This document shows, piece after piece, positions 25,558 to 33,324 of a stretch of DNA of 64,000 nucleotides. The stretch lies in NCBI RefSeq assembly GCF_035514885.1, contig NZ_DATJCH010000013.1:39480-103479 (forward strand), written 5' to 3'. The notes below the pieces were generated by a model. That model was not told where the DNA came from. It made no database searches and saw only the letters and a program-made list of their open reading frames with translations. Each line of letters begins with the position of its first letter. Position 1 is the first letter of the stretch. The position numbers and the translations under genes were made by a program. Source of the stretch: Albibacterium sp035514885 (GTDB taxonomy: Bacteria; Bacteroidota; Bacteroidia; Sphingobacteriales; Sphingobacteriaceae).

Positions 25558-26340
25558 ATGGCATACGCATTAATAACCGGAGGAGGTAAAGGAATAGGAA
25601 AAGCTATTGCGATGGAGTTATCAGCAAAAGGCTATAATACTTTGTTGATATCCCGAACAGAGGAAGACTTAATAGATGTATGCAATACATTAGAGAAAAC
25701 ATATTCTGTAAAAGCTCATTATTTCGTAGCTGATCTTTCAATAGAAGGCATAGAAGATAAAATATTACAATGGGTACAATCTTTAAATATTGAAATTGAA
25801 ATTCTTATAAATAATGCAGGATATGGACTAAGTGGATATCTGGAGAACCAAGACTTAGCTAGTTTAAAAAACATGATGCACTTAAATATGGTTACATTAA
25901 CAGCAATTACTTATGCTTTTTTACCTCAATTAAAGAAGCAAAAGAAATCGTTTATTTTAAACATTGCAAGTACAGCAGCTTATCAAGCAATACCAGGATT
26001 AAGTGTATATGCCGCTACAAAATCTTTTGTGCTTTCTTTTAGCCGAAGCCTTAAAATTGAATTGATGAATAGTACAGTCTCTGTAACTTGTATTTCGCCC
26101 GGACCTACCAATACTTCCTTTATGGAACGGGCCAATTTAAGTGAACGAGGCTTAGAACTAGTTAATAAAGTACATATGCAATCGGAACAGGTAGCAAGAG
26201 TTGCTATCAAAGCACTATTAGCAGGAAAAACAGAGGTTGTGCCAGGGCTAAAAAATAAAGCAACAAGCTTTTTGTCATGGCTCTTACCAAAATTCTTAAT
26301 TGAAAGAATTGCAGGTAAACTCATAAAAAACGTGCTGTAA
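25558..26340 (+). CDS. Short-chain dehydrogenase/reductase
   Basis: This 260-residue classical SDR has the cofactor motif TGGGKGIGKAIA, NNAG, the catalytic Ser in NIASTAAY, and Tyr-x3-Lys in YAATK; CISPGPTNT follows. Arg after the first beta-strand (LISRTEE) suggests NADP(H). It resembles the DltE/YqjQ group, which acts on lipid or acyl substrates, but the substrate is open. It may be linked to the divergent patatin gene. Confidence 0.9.
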   Translation: MAYALITGGGKGIGKAIAMELSAKGYNTLLISRTEEDLIDVCNTLEKTYSVKAHYFVADLSIEGIEDKILQWVQSLNIEIEILINNAGYGLSGYLENQDLASLKNMMHLNMVTLTAITYAFLPQLKKQKKSFILNIASTAAYQAIPGLSVYAATKSFVLSFSRSLKIELMNSTVSVTCISPGPTNTSFMERANLSERGLELVNKVHMQSEQVARVAIKALLAGKTEVVPGLKNKATSFLSWLLPKFLIERIAGKLIKNVL

Positions 26341-26459
26341 AAGCGGTTCTATGTATTATTCCATAATCATGTGGCCATATTTCAATATTAGAAATTTTTA
26401 CTATCTTGAATTAAAATAGCCTAATGAACCAGTCCTTATCAACCTAAATCTTTGTCTTT

Positions 26460-27350
26460 ATGAAAAACTTATCCAAACTTACATTCATTGCTCCCTTCCT
26501 TCTCTTATATGCATGTGGAGGAACAAATACAGAATCAAACCAAGGCATTAATGACTCTATTGAAGTAAGTCTTAGTCACGTTTGGTCTACTGACACAACT
26601 CAATTAGCTACTCCGGAATGTGTCACCTATGATCCGGCAAGCAAAGTTCTGTATGTTTCTAATCTTAATCGGGCAAATGATATTGACAACGATGGTTATA
26701 TAGCTATCGTTAATACAGATGGTAGCGTAAAAAATGCTCACTGGGTAGAAGACTTGGGAGCACCATTAGGCAATGATATCTATGATGGTCATCTCTATGT
26801 AAATGATGGAACGGAAATCGTTAAAATCAATATAGAAAGTGGCCAAATCGTAGAAAAAATAGAAATTGAAGGAGCCAAAAGACTTAATGGTATTTCTGTT
26901 GGTCCGAACGGGGATATTTACTCTGCAGATATAGAGGGCAATAAAATCTTCAAAGTAAATCAAGCTGGTGAAGTTTCCATAGCTATCGAAAGCGAAGAGC
27001 TTGATAGACCCAATGGGGTTTTAATTAAAGGTAACGACTTGATTATTGCTTCGTTTAATGCACAAAAACTATTATGTGCTAATTTAGAAAGTAAAGAAAT
27101 AAAAACTCTAGGCGAGGGTTTGGAAAATGCCGATGGAATCATTGCGCTTGATAACGACAATTACTTAGTATCCAGTTGGTCTGGATTTATCCATTTTGTT
27201 GGTAATGATTCAAAGGTTCAAAAGATCTTAGATACAAAAGATCAAAATATAAACGCGGCCGATATAACCTTCATTCCTGAAGAAAGCTTATTGATAGTTC
27301 CAACATTTAATGCTAACAGTCTAATGGCTTACAAATTGGAGATCAAATAA
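26460..27350 (+). CDS. SMP-30/gluconolactonase-like beta-propeller lipoprotein
   Basis: This 296-residue protein has a lipoprotein signal (lipobox LYAC, Cys20) and then a six-bladed propeller of the SMP-30/NHL kind. Repeated blade motifs are seen: PECVTYDPASKVLYVSNL, RLNGISVGPNGDIYSADIEGNKIFKV, RPNGVLIKGNDLIIASF and NADGIIALDNDNYLVSSW. Members are lactonases or ligand-binding propellers, and the catalytic metal site is not certain here. It precedes yajQ by 56 nt on the same strand. Confidence 0.82.
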   Translation: MKNLSKLTFIAPFLLLYACGGTNTESNQGINDSIEVSLSHVWSTDTTQLATPECVTYDPASKVLYVSNLNRANDIDNDGYIAIVNTDGSVKNAHWVEDLGAPLGNDIYDGHLYVNDGTEIVKINIESGQIVEKIEIEGAKRLNGISVGPNGDIYSADIEGNKIFKVNQAGEVSIAIESEELDRPNGVLIKGNDLIIASFNAQKLLCANLESKEIKTLGEGLENADGIIALDNDNYLVSSWSGFIHFVGNDSKVQKILDTKDQNINAADITFIPEESLLIVPTFNANSLMAYKLEIK

Positions 27351-27406
27351 ACATTCGTTAAAAATGATTTATACCTTTACAGAATATTTAAACTAAAGCT
27401 ACTAAA

Positions 27407-27898
27407 ATGCCTTCATTTGATATTGTAAGCAAGGTTGATGCTCAAACTTTGGACAACGCCATTAACAACGCAAAAAAAGAAATTCTGAATCGATACGATT
27501 TCCATAGTTCAAACAGTACGATTGAACATGATAAGAAAACCAATGTAATTACTATTGTAACAGAAGATGATATGCGGTTAAAAGCTATCATTGATACGAT
27601 TACTGCGCGAATGTTTAAACAAAATCTTGATGCATCAAGCCTTGATTTTGGCAAAGAACATAATGCCGCAGGAAATATGATTCGAAAGGAAATAAAGGTT
27701 AAAGAAGGAATCGATAAGGAAACTGCCAAAAAAATTGTAGCTAAGATCAAAGAAAGCAAAATTAAAGTTCAGGCTTCCATTATGGACGAACAGGTTCGTG
27801 TACAAAGCAAGAATATTGATGATCTACAAAAAGTTATGGCTTTATGTAGAGGTGGTGATTTCGGTCAGCCTTTGCAATTTATCAATATGAGAAACTAA
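27407..27898 (+). CDS. yajQ: YajQ-family nucleotide-binding protein
   Basis: This 163-residue protein is nearly a textbook YajQ: MPSFDIVSKVD, KKEILNRYDF, MRLKAIIDTITARMFKQNLD, KVKEGIDKETAKKIVAKIKESKIKVQASIMDEQVRV and the C-terminal GGDFGQPLQFINMRN. YajQ has two ferredoxin-like folds and binds nucleotides. Some homologs bind cyclic di-GMP. It is followed 2 nt later by a perfect hairpin that ends both this gene and the convergent sugar operon. Confidence 0.95.
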   Translation: MPSFDIVSKVDAQTLDNAINNAKKEILNRYDFHSSNSTIEHDKKTNVITIVTEDDMRLKAIIDTITARMFKQNLDASSLDFGKEHNAAGNMIRKEIKVKEGIDKETAKKIVAKIKESKIKVQASIMDEQVRVQSKNIDDLQKVMALCRGGDFGQPLQFINMRN

Positions 27899-27900
27899 AT

Positions 27901-27948
27901 AAACGTAAGACGGGGTAGAACAAATAAGTTCTACCCCGTCTTACGTTT
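27901..27948. terminator. Perfect bidirectional terminator hairpin
   Basis: Two perfectly complementary 21-nt arms (27901-27921 and 27928-27948) enclose a 6-nt loop, AAATAA. It lies between yajQ (plus) and the DUF1080 gene (minus). It marks the 3' end of the sugar operon. Confidence 0.85.
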
Positions 27949-27965
27949 ACTGAATCAAACAATGG

Positions 27966-28730
27966 CTATTGCTTGATCTTTATGCTTCTGAATTCTATTT
28001 TCATTGGTGGTCCTACGTGCATTTGTAATCCAAGATAACCCGACAATTTACGATTTACCGTATCATTATCTAACACATCGCTCATCAAAACTCCATTGAT
28101 ATAGTGTTGTATCCGGTTACCTTTTGCAACTATACGACATTCATTCCAATCATTATCACGTACTACACTTTTTAAACTCGCAGCAGTACCTAAACTATCC
28201 TTAACGATTACAGGTCTCCAAGCATTTCTAGCTACTTTTGCTTTAGCTGTATCCAACTCTGTAGGTACCTCTACAATCTGACCACGATAGGCCAGTGTAG
28301 TTCTCTTTCTTTCTTCATAATTCTGACCGGTATAGTTATTTCTACCGTCAATATCTGCCTGATAACCCTTCAATGCAAATGGAACACCATCAACATATTC
28401 GCTACGATACTGGATTCCACTATTTCCAACTGAAGAAATCTTATACTCAACTTTCAATTCAAAATCTCCGGGTTGGCCTCCTTCCCAAATTAAAAAAGTG
28501 TTGCTTTTTAAAGGGGGAAGAGATTCTTTCGTTTCTCCGGTTAGAACTCCATCAACTACGTGCCAATATACTGGGTCTCCACTCCATCCTTTTAATGTCT
28601 TTTTATCAAAAATATCCACAAAACCGTCCTGAGTTATTGTAGTTTGAACGTTGTCTGTACCTTTTTGAGGGACAGGACCAGTAGCATTACTAAAGCTCAA
28701 TAAAGCTACTAATGAAAATGTTAAAAACAT
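27966..28730 (-). CDS. DUF1080 protein, 3-keto-glycoside hydrolase family
   Basis: This 254-residue protein has an N-terminal signal (MFLTFSLVALLSFSNA) and one DUF1080 concanavalin-like domain: GFVDIFDKKTLKGWSGD, WHVVDGVLTGET, GNSGIQYRS, GYQADID and the final GYLGLQMH...IEFRSIKIK. PF06439 members cleave 3-keto-glycosides in Bacteroides and related bacteria, which supports the same role here, in the periplasm. It is the last gene of the operon, 35 nt after the Gfo/Idh/MocA gene. The active form and substrate are not proven by sequence. Confidence 0.88.
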   Translation of the reverse strand: MFLTFSLVALLSFSNATGPVPQKGTDNVQTTITQDGFVDIFDKKTLKGWSGDPVYWHVVDGVLTGETKESLPPLKSNTFLIWEGGQPGDFELKVEYKISSVGNSGIQYRSEYVDGVPFALKGYQADIDGRNNYTGQNYEERKRTTLAYRGQIVEVPTELDTAKAKVARNAWRPVIVKDSLGTAASLKSVVRDNDWNECRIVAKGNRIQHYINGVLMSDVLDNDTVNRKLSGYLGLQMHVGPPMKIEFRSIKIKQ

Positions 28731-28765
28731 ATAATGTTGTTGATTAGAATTATATTATTATATTA

Positions 28766-29917
28766 TTACCACTCGACATTTGTATTCTTCCATTCTTTAT
28801 CGACTGCCGAATCTATCACTGATTCACACACCTTTTGTGTTTCAAGTGCGTCTTTAAATGTAGGGCCACAAACCTCATTTGACTCCAAACTTTTCAAAAA
28901 ATCGGCTGCTTGGTGAACAAATGAATGCTCGTAACCTATTGATAAACCAGGAACCCACCACTTATCCATATAAGGCTGATCGCCATCGGTTACATGTATA
29001 GAGCGCCACCCTCTAACAATAGACTCATCTGAATTATCAAAATATTCCAGTCTATTTAAATCGTGTAAATCCCATTTGAGAGAACCTTTCTCACCATTAA
29101 TCTCAAAAGTGAATAATGCTTTATGACCTCTTGCATAACGTGATGATTCAAATAACCCTAAAGAACCATTATCAAAATGACAATGAAAAATACAAGCATC
29201 ATCTATCTTAACATCCTGTAATTTACCAGTATCTTCATGAACACGTTGTTTAACAAAAGTTTCAGTCATAGCGGAGACGTCCATAATACCCCCATTTAAC
29301 CACATGGCTGTATCAATACAATGTGCTAACAAATCACCGGTTACACCGGATCCTGCTGCTTCTGCATCCATACGCCAAAAGGCTCTACCTCCCTGAGGAA
29401 GATTTTCATTGATTGTCCAATCTTGTAAGAAATTAGATCGGTAGTGAAATATTTTACCTAGTTTTCCTGAATCTACTATCTTCTTTGCAAGGGTTACAGC
29501 AGGTAGGCGACGATAATTATACCATACGGTATTCCTAACCTTTGCTTTAGTTATTTCATCTACCATCAACTGAGCCTCTTCTAAATTGCGGGCAAGCGGT
29601 TTCTCACAAAGAACCATTTTACCAGCTTTGGCTGCAGCAATTGCAATTTCAGCATGCATATTATTTGGAGTACAAATATCTACAGCATCTATGTCATCTC
29701 TTAAGATCAGAGCTTTCCAATCAGTTTCATATGATGCATACCCCCATTGATCAGCAAAACTTTTTACTTTTTCTTCATTTCTAGAACAGACTGCCTGTAA
29801 TTTTGGTTGAAACTCCAGATCAGGGAAAAAGTTCTTCACTCTATTATAAGCATTAGAGTGCGTTCTACCCATAAAACCACAACCAATCAATCCTATTCTC
29901 AATTCTTTTTTTTCCAT
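28766..29917 (-). CDS. Gfo/Idh/MocA family oxidoreductase
   Basis: This 383-residue NAD(P)-dependent sugar dehydrogenase has the Rossmann motif GLIGCGFMGRTHSNAY, the CEKPLA motif with the catalytic Lys, and the DLLAHCIDTAMWLNG segment with the conserved Asp and His. It has no signal peptide and is therefore cytoplasmic. In 3-keto-glycoside pathways such enzymes oxidise or reduce the C3 hydroxyl of glycosides. Here it lies between the TIM-barrel and DUF1080 genes with ~35-nt gaps, all in one operon. Confidence 0.92.
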   Translation of the reverse strand: MEKKELRIGLIGCGFMGRTHSNAYNRVKNFFPDLEFQPKLQAVCSRNEEKVKSFADQWGYASYETDWKALILRDDIDAVDICTPNNMHAEIAIAAAKAGKMVLCEKPLARNLEEAQLMVDEITKAKVRNTVWYNYRRLPAVTLAKKIVDSGKLGKIFHYRSNFLQDWTINENLPQGGRAFWRMDAEAAGSGVTGDLLAHCIDTAMWLNGGIMDVSAMTETFVKQRVHEDTGKLQDVKIDDACIFHCHFDNGSLGLFESSRYARGHKALFTFEINGEKGSLKWDLHDLNRLEYFDNSDESIVRGWRSIHVTDGDQPYMDKWWVPGLSIGYEHSFVHQAADFLKSLESNEVCGPTFKDALETQKVCESVIDSAVDKEWKNTNVEW

Positions 29918-29952
29918 AATATCTAATCGTTCTTATTGATGTCCTCTTTTAC

Positions 29953-30984
29953 TTATTCATTCCAGCCATGTGCTTGTCGAACCTTAATCATGGTTGCCAA
30001 AATATCATTCCATGTCTTCTGTTCCATCATCACGGAATTTGGAAACATGCACCCATCCCAGCAAATATGTTTAAACGCCTTTGTTAATTCACCTTTTTCA
30101 TCCCGTAACCAATAACCTGCATCATGCACTACGTCTAATTTTCCATTTGGATCTGTTGCTAAACAGTGGCGGCCGGTTTTATCATGCGATCCTGAACCGA
30201 AAACTGTTCCGTCATTTTGAGCCACGTGAAAATCATTTGTCCACGGACGAAGGGCACTTGTTAAAGTTTTCAAACCCTCTTCCAGAGTTGCACGGTCACT
30301 CCATTCAAAATCTGCCGGAAGAATCCTATCTTCCGGACTATTGTATCCCAAAAGATATAAAAAGGTATGTGACATATCTGCTTGGAAACCAAAATTAGAA
30401 CGATCTACCCCTTCTAATGTATCTAACATGGCCCGCCAACTATGCATACCTCCCCAACAAATTTCGCCTTCTGCAGTTAAACTTTCACCATATTCGGCCG
30501 CAACATCGCAAGCCTCCTGAAAAGTTTGAACAATCAGCTTAGAGTTTGCTACAGGATCTTTTGCCCACTCATCTAAATTACTAGCTGAATCAATGCGAAT
30601 TAGACTATATGGACGAACCCCCAATTCTCTTAACTTTTTACCAAAAACTGACGACTTTCGAACCATTTCCACGAATTCAGCCCTTTGTTCTTTATTTCCC
30701 ATTGCCGGACCACCCCAAATAGGCGCAACTAAGGTTCCGATATCAAGGTTTAATGCTGAAACCTTATCAGCTAATCTTTTAATCCCATCATCACTCATAT
30801 CCAAATCAATATGAGGGTCGAACAATCCAATATCAACCCCATCAAATTTCATCCCATCCACCTCGGCGGCAGCGGTTTTCTCTAACATAGTATCAAAGGA
30901 AATAACGGGCTCTGAATCAGATCCTTTGCCTACAATACCTGGCCATGTAGCATTGTGTAGCTTTGGAAAGTTATTCTTATTCAT
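29953..30984 (-). CDS. TIM-barrel sugar phosphate isomerase/epimerase-like protein
   Basis: This 343-residue member of the AP-endonuclease-2-like TIM-barrel family has candidate metal ligands in TAEGEICWGG, GFQADMSH and NDFHVAQNDG. There is no signal peptide, so it is cytosolic. Related enzymes in glycoside-oxidation loci act as 3-keto-sugar isomerases, epimerases or beta-elimination lyases; which applies here cannot be told. Gaps are 30 nt to the cupin gene and 35 nt to the Gfo/Idh/MocA gene. Confidence 0.85.
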   Translation of the reverse strand: MNKNNFPKLHNATWPGIVGKGSDSEPVISFDTMLEKTAAAEVDGMKFDGVDIGLFDPHIDLDMSDDGIKRLADKVSALNLDIGTLVAPIWGGPAMGNKEQRAEFVEMVRKSSVFGKKLRELGVRPYSLIRIDSASNLDEWAKDPVANSKLIVQTFQEACDVAAEYGESLTAEGEICWGGMHSWRAMLDTLEGVDRSNFGFQADMSHTFLYLLGYNSPEDRILPADFEWSDRATLEEGLKTLTSALRPWTNDFHVAQNDGTVFGSGSHDKTGRHCLATDPNGKLDVVHDAGYWLRDEKGELTKAFKHICWDGCMFPNSVMMEQKTWNDILATMIKVRQAHGWNE

Positions 30985-31014
30985 AATATATATAATTTGG
31001 TCGTTTAAAAATCT

Positions 31015-32220
31015 TTATAGTACTAAATCCGGATTGCCTGGCCCGAAATGTTTAAGCATAACAATCGGGTCAGTTGTTGAATGGTTAACAATTGTTACAC
31101 CTTCCAGAGCTGCTTTTTCTGAAACAAAAAACTCATCATTGGTTAATTGACCATAACGAATCAAGGCAGGAGTTTCAATATCCCAGACTCCCATTTTGCC
31201 ATGACCTTGCATCATAATCAATCCGTATGCCCCACCGTCCTTAATGGTCACCGTTTTACCAGGCAATACAGTAAGTTCCTTTGCACTAAATGCATCAGAT
31301 TTATAACATATCCAGTTTTCAACATATCCTTCACTTTTCATTTCATCCAAAGGTTTTACCGGCTTAGGCGCCATAAACCTATTTTCCATCATATTCGGAT
31401 CAAGGTTAAGATCCCAATCGATTACATCTAATAAAGCTTCATAGTTGCCTTTATCTTCAGGAGGAGTACCCTTCCACAAAAGCTCTTCCGGAATAATAGC
31501 TTCATTCACCAGTGACTGGTACATTGCAAAAACATCGGATGCTTTTTGAGGTTCATAAGTACACATACTGCCTGGTGCATGAAGCAATCCAGGAGGAACA
31601 TCCCAACCTGTACCAGGATCTAGTTGATAAGCTTGTGAAAAACTTGTAATCTTATTATCTCCTTTAGTGAAGTTCATCAAACACTCCTTAATTTGCTCTC
31701 TTGTAGTGCCAGGTGAAATGCCCATAAATGTATATGGAAAATCTCCACCATGGTTATTAAGTTGAGGAGGGAAATAGTAAGCTTCAGGTTTACCCTTCTG
31801 TCCAACGAGTGCAGCTTTCTCATCATTGTGATGAATATGATGTGGAAGAGGTCCCATATTATCAAAAAATTTAGAATACATAGGCCAAGATTGATACTCA
31901 TCCCACAATCTATTTCCTATAATTTCCCCTTTCACTTCATCAATAGCATCTTTTAATAATACTTTTTCTACCTTATCTCCATCATTAAATACTATAAAAC
32001 TCAATCCTTCATGCTCTCCTGTTAAAGGCCCATTCTCCGCTGGCGTAGTAGAAGAAAACCATCTTTCATCTATTCCTCCTCGTTCTCCACCAAGTATATA
32101 ATAATCATCCGGATGAAGCTTAATTCTTCTCCCAGGCACACAAAATGAGCGGGGAACCCATGTAGGTGCTAACCTCAGTATACCTTTTCCTTGCTCAAGA
32201 GCTTTAGTTGTAATACTCAT
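31015..32220 (-). CDS. Cupin protein, class I mannose-6-phosphate isomerase-like
   Basis: This 401-residue protein has a metal-binding cupin: GPLPHHIHHNDEKAALVGQKGKPEAYYF carries the His cluster and Glu, and WDVPPGLLHAPGS supplies the later His. The second half looks like another beta-barrel (TVLPGKTVTIKDGGAYGLIMMQGHG). The layout resembles type I phosphomannose isomerase and related sugar isomerases. No signal peptide is seen. Within this operon it probably isomerises a keto sugar. The precise reaction is not known. Confidence 0.78.
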   Translation of the reverse strand: MSITTKALEQGKGILRLAPTWVPRSFCVPGRRIKLHPDDYYILGGERGGIDERWFSSTTPAENGPLTGEHEGLSFIVFNDGDKVEKVLLKDAIDEVKGEIIGNRLWDEYQSWPMYSKFFDNMGPLPHHIHHNDEKAALVGQKGKPEAYYFPPQLNNHGGDFPYTFMGISPGTTREQIKECLMNFTKGDNKITSFSQAYQLDPGTGWDVPPGLLHAPGSMCTYEPQKASDVFAMYQSLVNEAIIPEELLWKGTPPEDKGNYEALLDVIDWDLNLDPNMMENRFMAPKPVKPLDEMKSEGYVENWICYKSDAFSAKELTVLPGKTVTIKDGGAYGLIMMQGHGKMGVWDIETPALIRYGQLTNDEFFVSEKAALEGVTIVNHSTTDPIVMLKHFGPGNPDLVL

Positions 32221-32255
32221 ATTCAGATTTTATAATTTATTTAATTGTTTCTATA

Positions 32256-33311
32256 TTAATTAGAACTGTTAGTTGTTTCTTTAGTATTCAGTACGCGTAT
32301 GGTAAGATCGTACTCCTTCTTCTCTCCGGGATTTATAAATATTAGTGTCCCCGTTTCTCGTGCTTTCTTTTGGCCTATCGGAGGATTGGTTCCAGGCTCC
32401 AAACCCATTACATACTCCCCTTTTCCCCAATGCTGCCAATTCGTTAACCAAGGTAACTGATCCTTTCTAAACTCTAGAGTTAAATCAAGTCCTAGTTTTT
32501 TATTACGAATTCCAGATTTACACATGCCTGCACTATCTGCATCAACATCAATAAAAACAGCTTCTTCACCACCGCCTAAATGTGCATCAATAGGCGGCAA
32601 ACAAGTGTGAAAATCATTTCCATCTTTAAAGATTTGATTCTGGCTTCCTGATTCCCTAGGCGTCCATTTCCCACTCCATATAATCTCACTTCCTTCATCT
32701 ACTAATGGCCATCCAAAATTGCAATGATATAATAGCATATGTGGGGTTGGTGTGTTACCCCTATTTACTATTTCATCTTTAATATTTATTACTGCCTCTC
32801 CTAAAACAGCAGAGATTGTTCTTCTCATTACTAAGTTTGGGCCCAAAGGATGCCCTTGTTGTATAATTCCTGTAATGTTCATATCAAATTTACCCATCAC
32901 AGGATCAGGTTGAATAATCGATTCGATTTGAGCAGAAGTATTGCTAATTTGATCATGCAGACCTCGGTCTCCAAAATCGTCACTTTCTGGTCCACCAACA
33001 TGGGTTAAACCACATGTTACTAATAATCCGCCACCAAAAGTTCTTAACCATTCCGCACCCTTATTTGAAAATGGCTGAGGACTCACTGCCCCTAAGGCAC
33101 TATGCCATGCTAAACTATTTTCATTAAAAAAAGCATCAGAGATATCCATGGCTCGATCTATCAAAACCTTAAATCTTAATCCACTACCGGTATTGATCCA
33201 AGCAATTCTGGAGCCCTTACCCAAACCATTATCAAGAATGGAAGTTTCAATTCCACCCAATTGATTTGAATTAGAGATTTTATCGAGCCATGGTTTATCC
33301 ATTGATGTCAT
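32256..33311 (-). CDS. DUF4432 aldose-1-epimerase-like protein
   Basis: This 351-residue protein of the galactose-mutarotase fold has GLRFKVLIDRAMDISDAFFNENSLAWHS, FGGGLLVTCGLTHVGGPE, DRGLHDQISNTSA, LLYHCNFGWPLVDEG and a C-terminal YVMGLEPGTNPP. These are hallmarks of the DUF4432 family, related to aldose 1-epimerases. It likely handles the anomers of an imported sugar in the cytosol, since there is no signal peptide. It lies 13 nt after the heme-c gene in the same operon. Confidence 0.85.
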   Translation of the reverse strand: MTSMDKPWLDKISNSNQLGGIETSILDNGLGKGSRIAWINTGSGLRFKVLIDRAMDISDAFFNENSLAWHSALGAVSPQPFSNKGAEWLRTFGGGLLVTCGLTHVGGPESDDFGDRGLHDQISNTSAQIESIIQPDPVMGKFDMNITGIIQQGHPLGPNLVMRRTISAVLGEAVINIKDEIVNRGNTPTPHMLLYHCNFGWPLVDEGSEIIWSGKWTPRESGSQNQIFKDGNDFHTCLPPIDAHLGGGEEAVFIDVDADSAGMCKSGIRNKKLGLDLTLEFRKDQLPWLTNWQHWGKGEYVMGLEPGTNPPIGQKKARETGTLIFINPGEKKEYDLTIRVLNTKETTNSSN

Positions 33312-33324
33312 TTACTGTTTAATT

